6,110 bases of DNA from Bradyrhizobiaceae bacterium. GTDB taxonomy: Bacteria; Pseudomonadota; Alphaproteobacteria; Rhizobiales; Xanthobacteraceae. Below, in pieces: positions 4,995 through 6,110 of the stretch. The translations under genes and the position numbers were made by a program. The stretch is from NCBI GenBank assembly GCA_016793685.1, contig JAEULX010000225.1, positions 1 to 6,110 of the forward strand, written 5' to 3'. The notes below the pieces were generated by a model. The model made no database searches. It worked only from the letters and a program-made list of their open reading frames with translations, and was not told the DNA's origin. Position 1 is the stretch's first letter, and each line of letters opens with the position of its first letter.

Positions 4995-6110
4995 TCACGC
5001 ACCCGACGGAAGGTGCTGGATCGGGTCGACCGGGGACGAGCCCTTGCGAATTTCGAAGTGCAGTTGCGGCGACGCCACAGTGCCGCTCTGCCCCGACTTG
5101 GCGATGATCTGACCGCGGCGGACCTGATCGTTGCGCTTCACCATGATCTCGCTCGCATGCGCATAGGCCGTGACGAAACCGTTGGAGTGGCGGATCAGAA
5201 CAAGATTGCCGTAGCCCTTGAGTTCGTTGCCGGCATAGGCGACGACCCCATCCTCGGCGGCGCGCACGGAAGTTCCTTCCGGCACGGCGAGATCGATCCC
5301 GTCGTTCTGCTGACCATTGCTCTTGGAGCCGAAGTTGGCGATCACGCGGCCGCGCACCGGCCAGCGGAACGCGAGCGCGCCGCTGCGTTTGACGGGGGCT
5401 TCTTCCGCTTCCACCTCGGTCGTGGGCGTCGCCATCCGCACGGCCGGAGTGGGATCGAGGGAAGCGAGCTGCTGCGGAGCGGGCTGCTTCGGCTGCGCCG
5501 GCACAGGCGCCGGAGCGACCACTGCCTGGCGCGGCGCGGCGGGCGGCGCGGGCGGCAGAACGGCAGGCGCCGGCGCGGGTGCGGGCGCAACCGCGGCCAT
5601 CCGGGATTCCGAACCCGTTTTTCCGGGAATGACGAGGCGGTCGCCGAGTTTCACCGTCGCGTGCGGATTGATGCGGTTGGCCGCGGCGATGTCGGCGACG
5701 GGCACCTTGTAGCGATGCGCGATCTTGATGAGAGAATCACCCGGCGCGACGACATGAGTGCCCGACATCGGCGCTTGCAGTCTCGCCGTCGGCGCAGGAG
5801 CAGGAGCCACGGGAGCAGGCCGGGCGGCGACCGCGGCATTGCTTCCGATGTAACGCGGGATGACGAGCCTCTGCCCCGGCCGCAGCGCCGCCGGGCCGGA
5901 CAGGCCGTTCGCGGAGGCGATCGCATTGGCAGGCACGCCGTAGCGGTTCGATAGCGATGTCAACGTGTCGCCGGAATTCACCGGACCCGGCGTGCCGCCT
6001 TCCCACGTCCAGCCCTGTGTCGGCGCCGGTTTCGGCTCGGCGCGATACTGCGGCGGCGCGGCGTTGATATCTGCGGCACCGCCTGCTGGTCCCAGCGAAG
6101 ACATCCGGCC
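4995..6110 (-). CDS. nlpD: NlpD/DipM-like LysM-LytM murein hydrolase activator (5' end outside window)
   Basis: Residues are counted from the first in-window Met (6102-6104); the frame continues to the right edge. That Met has no ribosome site and no signal peptide or lipobox follows, so the true start and export signal lie outside. Domains: LysM 1 (about 41-83, SGDTLTSLSNRYGV), a Pro/Ala linker, LysM 2 (116-160, PGDSLIKIAHRYKV), a long Ala/Pro/Gln linker (about 170-236), then LytM/M23 (243-365) with WPVRGRVIANFGSK, GIDLAVPEGT, NELKGYGNLVLIRH and YAHAS. LysM domains bind septal peptidoglycan. The first zinc-ligand His is Asn267 and the HxH motif reads Q347-L-H349, the same losses as in E. coli NlpD, so it should activate cell-wall amidases for daughter-cell separation rather than cut murein. 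It acts in the periplasm or outer membrane. DipM of Caulobacter is the nearest described alphaproteobacterial counterpart. It ends with TGA directly against the DUF815 stop. Confidence 0.85.
   Translation of the reverse strand, partial: GRMSSLGPAGGAADINAAPPQYRAEPKPAPTQGWTWEGGTPGPVNSGDTLTSLSNRYGVPANAIASANGLSGPAALRPGQRLVIPRYIGSNAAVAARPAPVAPAPAPTARLQAPMSGTHVVAPGDSLIKIAHRYKVPVADIAAANRINPHATVKLGDRLVIPGKTGSESRMAAVAPAPAPAPAVLPPAPPAAPRQAVVAPAPVPAQPKQPAPQQLASLDPTPAVRMATPTTEVEAEEAPVKRSGALAFRWPVRGRVIANFGSKSNGQQNDGIDLAVPEGTSVRAAEDGVVAYAGNELKGYGNLVLIRHSNGFVTAYAHASEIMVKRNDQVRRGQIIAKSGQSGTVASPQLHFEIRKGSSPVDPIQHLPSGA

Noticed and set aside
5483..5597. Low-complexity Ala/Pro-coding repeat in nlpD as a possible mobile or CRISPR-like repeat
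   Set aside because: The frame is intact and the stretch encodes the flexible Ala/Pro linker usual between LysM and LytM domains; there are no regular repeat-spacer units.
5013..5954. Open frame of 313 codons on the plus strand opposite the nlpD-like gene
   Set aside because: Its Arg/Gly/His-rich content mirrors the Pro/Ala codons of the real gene; it has no motif and no convincing ribosome site.
6102..6104. ATG as true start of the nlpD-like gene
   Set aside because: The preceding bases are GGCCGG with no ribosome spacing, no export signal follows, and the frame stays open to the edge, so the gene most likely starts outside the window.

Overview
The window is GC-rich DNA with dense coding on both strands. 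The proteins look alphaproteobacterial, most likely order Rhizobiales (Bradyrhizobium / Rhodopseudomonas / Pseudolabrys-like). The signs are a short-form NAD kinase, a Lys/His/Arg-rich secreted peptide of a kind common in Bradyrhizobium relatives, and a two-LysM NlpD-type protein. This placement rests on recognising the sequences, not on a search. I see no mobile element, tRNA, rRNA, CRISPR array or phage gene; it reads as chromosomal core.

Left part (1-1336): the 3' end of an Aas-like acyl-ACP synthetase (+) enters from the left edge and stops at 628. It converges on a small secreted His/Lys/Arg-rich protein (-, 758-1120). Between them lies a large palindrome (676-728), the probable shared terminator. 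The 216-base gap 1121-1336 holds only the leader of the small gene and a short direct repeat.

Middle (1337-2693): cutA (-) and nadK (+) are divergent, with 63 bases between their start codons. nadK is followed by a 157-base gap holding two hairpins; the second is in the leader of the next operon.

Right part (2694-6110): a tight three-gene plus-strand unit encodes a single-domain MaoC-fold protein, a CitE-like CoA-ester lyase (13-base gap) and a DUF815-type P-loop ATPase (start overlaps the lyase stop by 1 base). The first two can be read as consecutive steps, hydration of an enoyl-CoA and retro-Claisen cleavage of the product; the same pair sits in the mycobacterial Rv2498c-Rv2499c region. 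The ATPase gene ends exactly where the convergent nlpD-like gene (-) ends. That last gene is open at the right edge and encodes two LysM domains and a LytM/M23 domain lacking two zinc ligands, so it should be an amidase activator rather than an enzyme.

Nothing here is clearly a new defence or mobile system. The least explained items are the MaoC variant without the usual Asp of its active-site motif, the coupling of the DUF815 ATPase to a CoA-lyase operon, and the His-rich secreted protein beside cutA.
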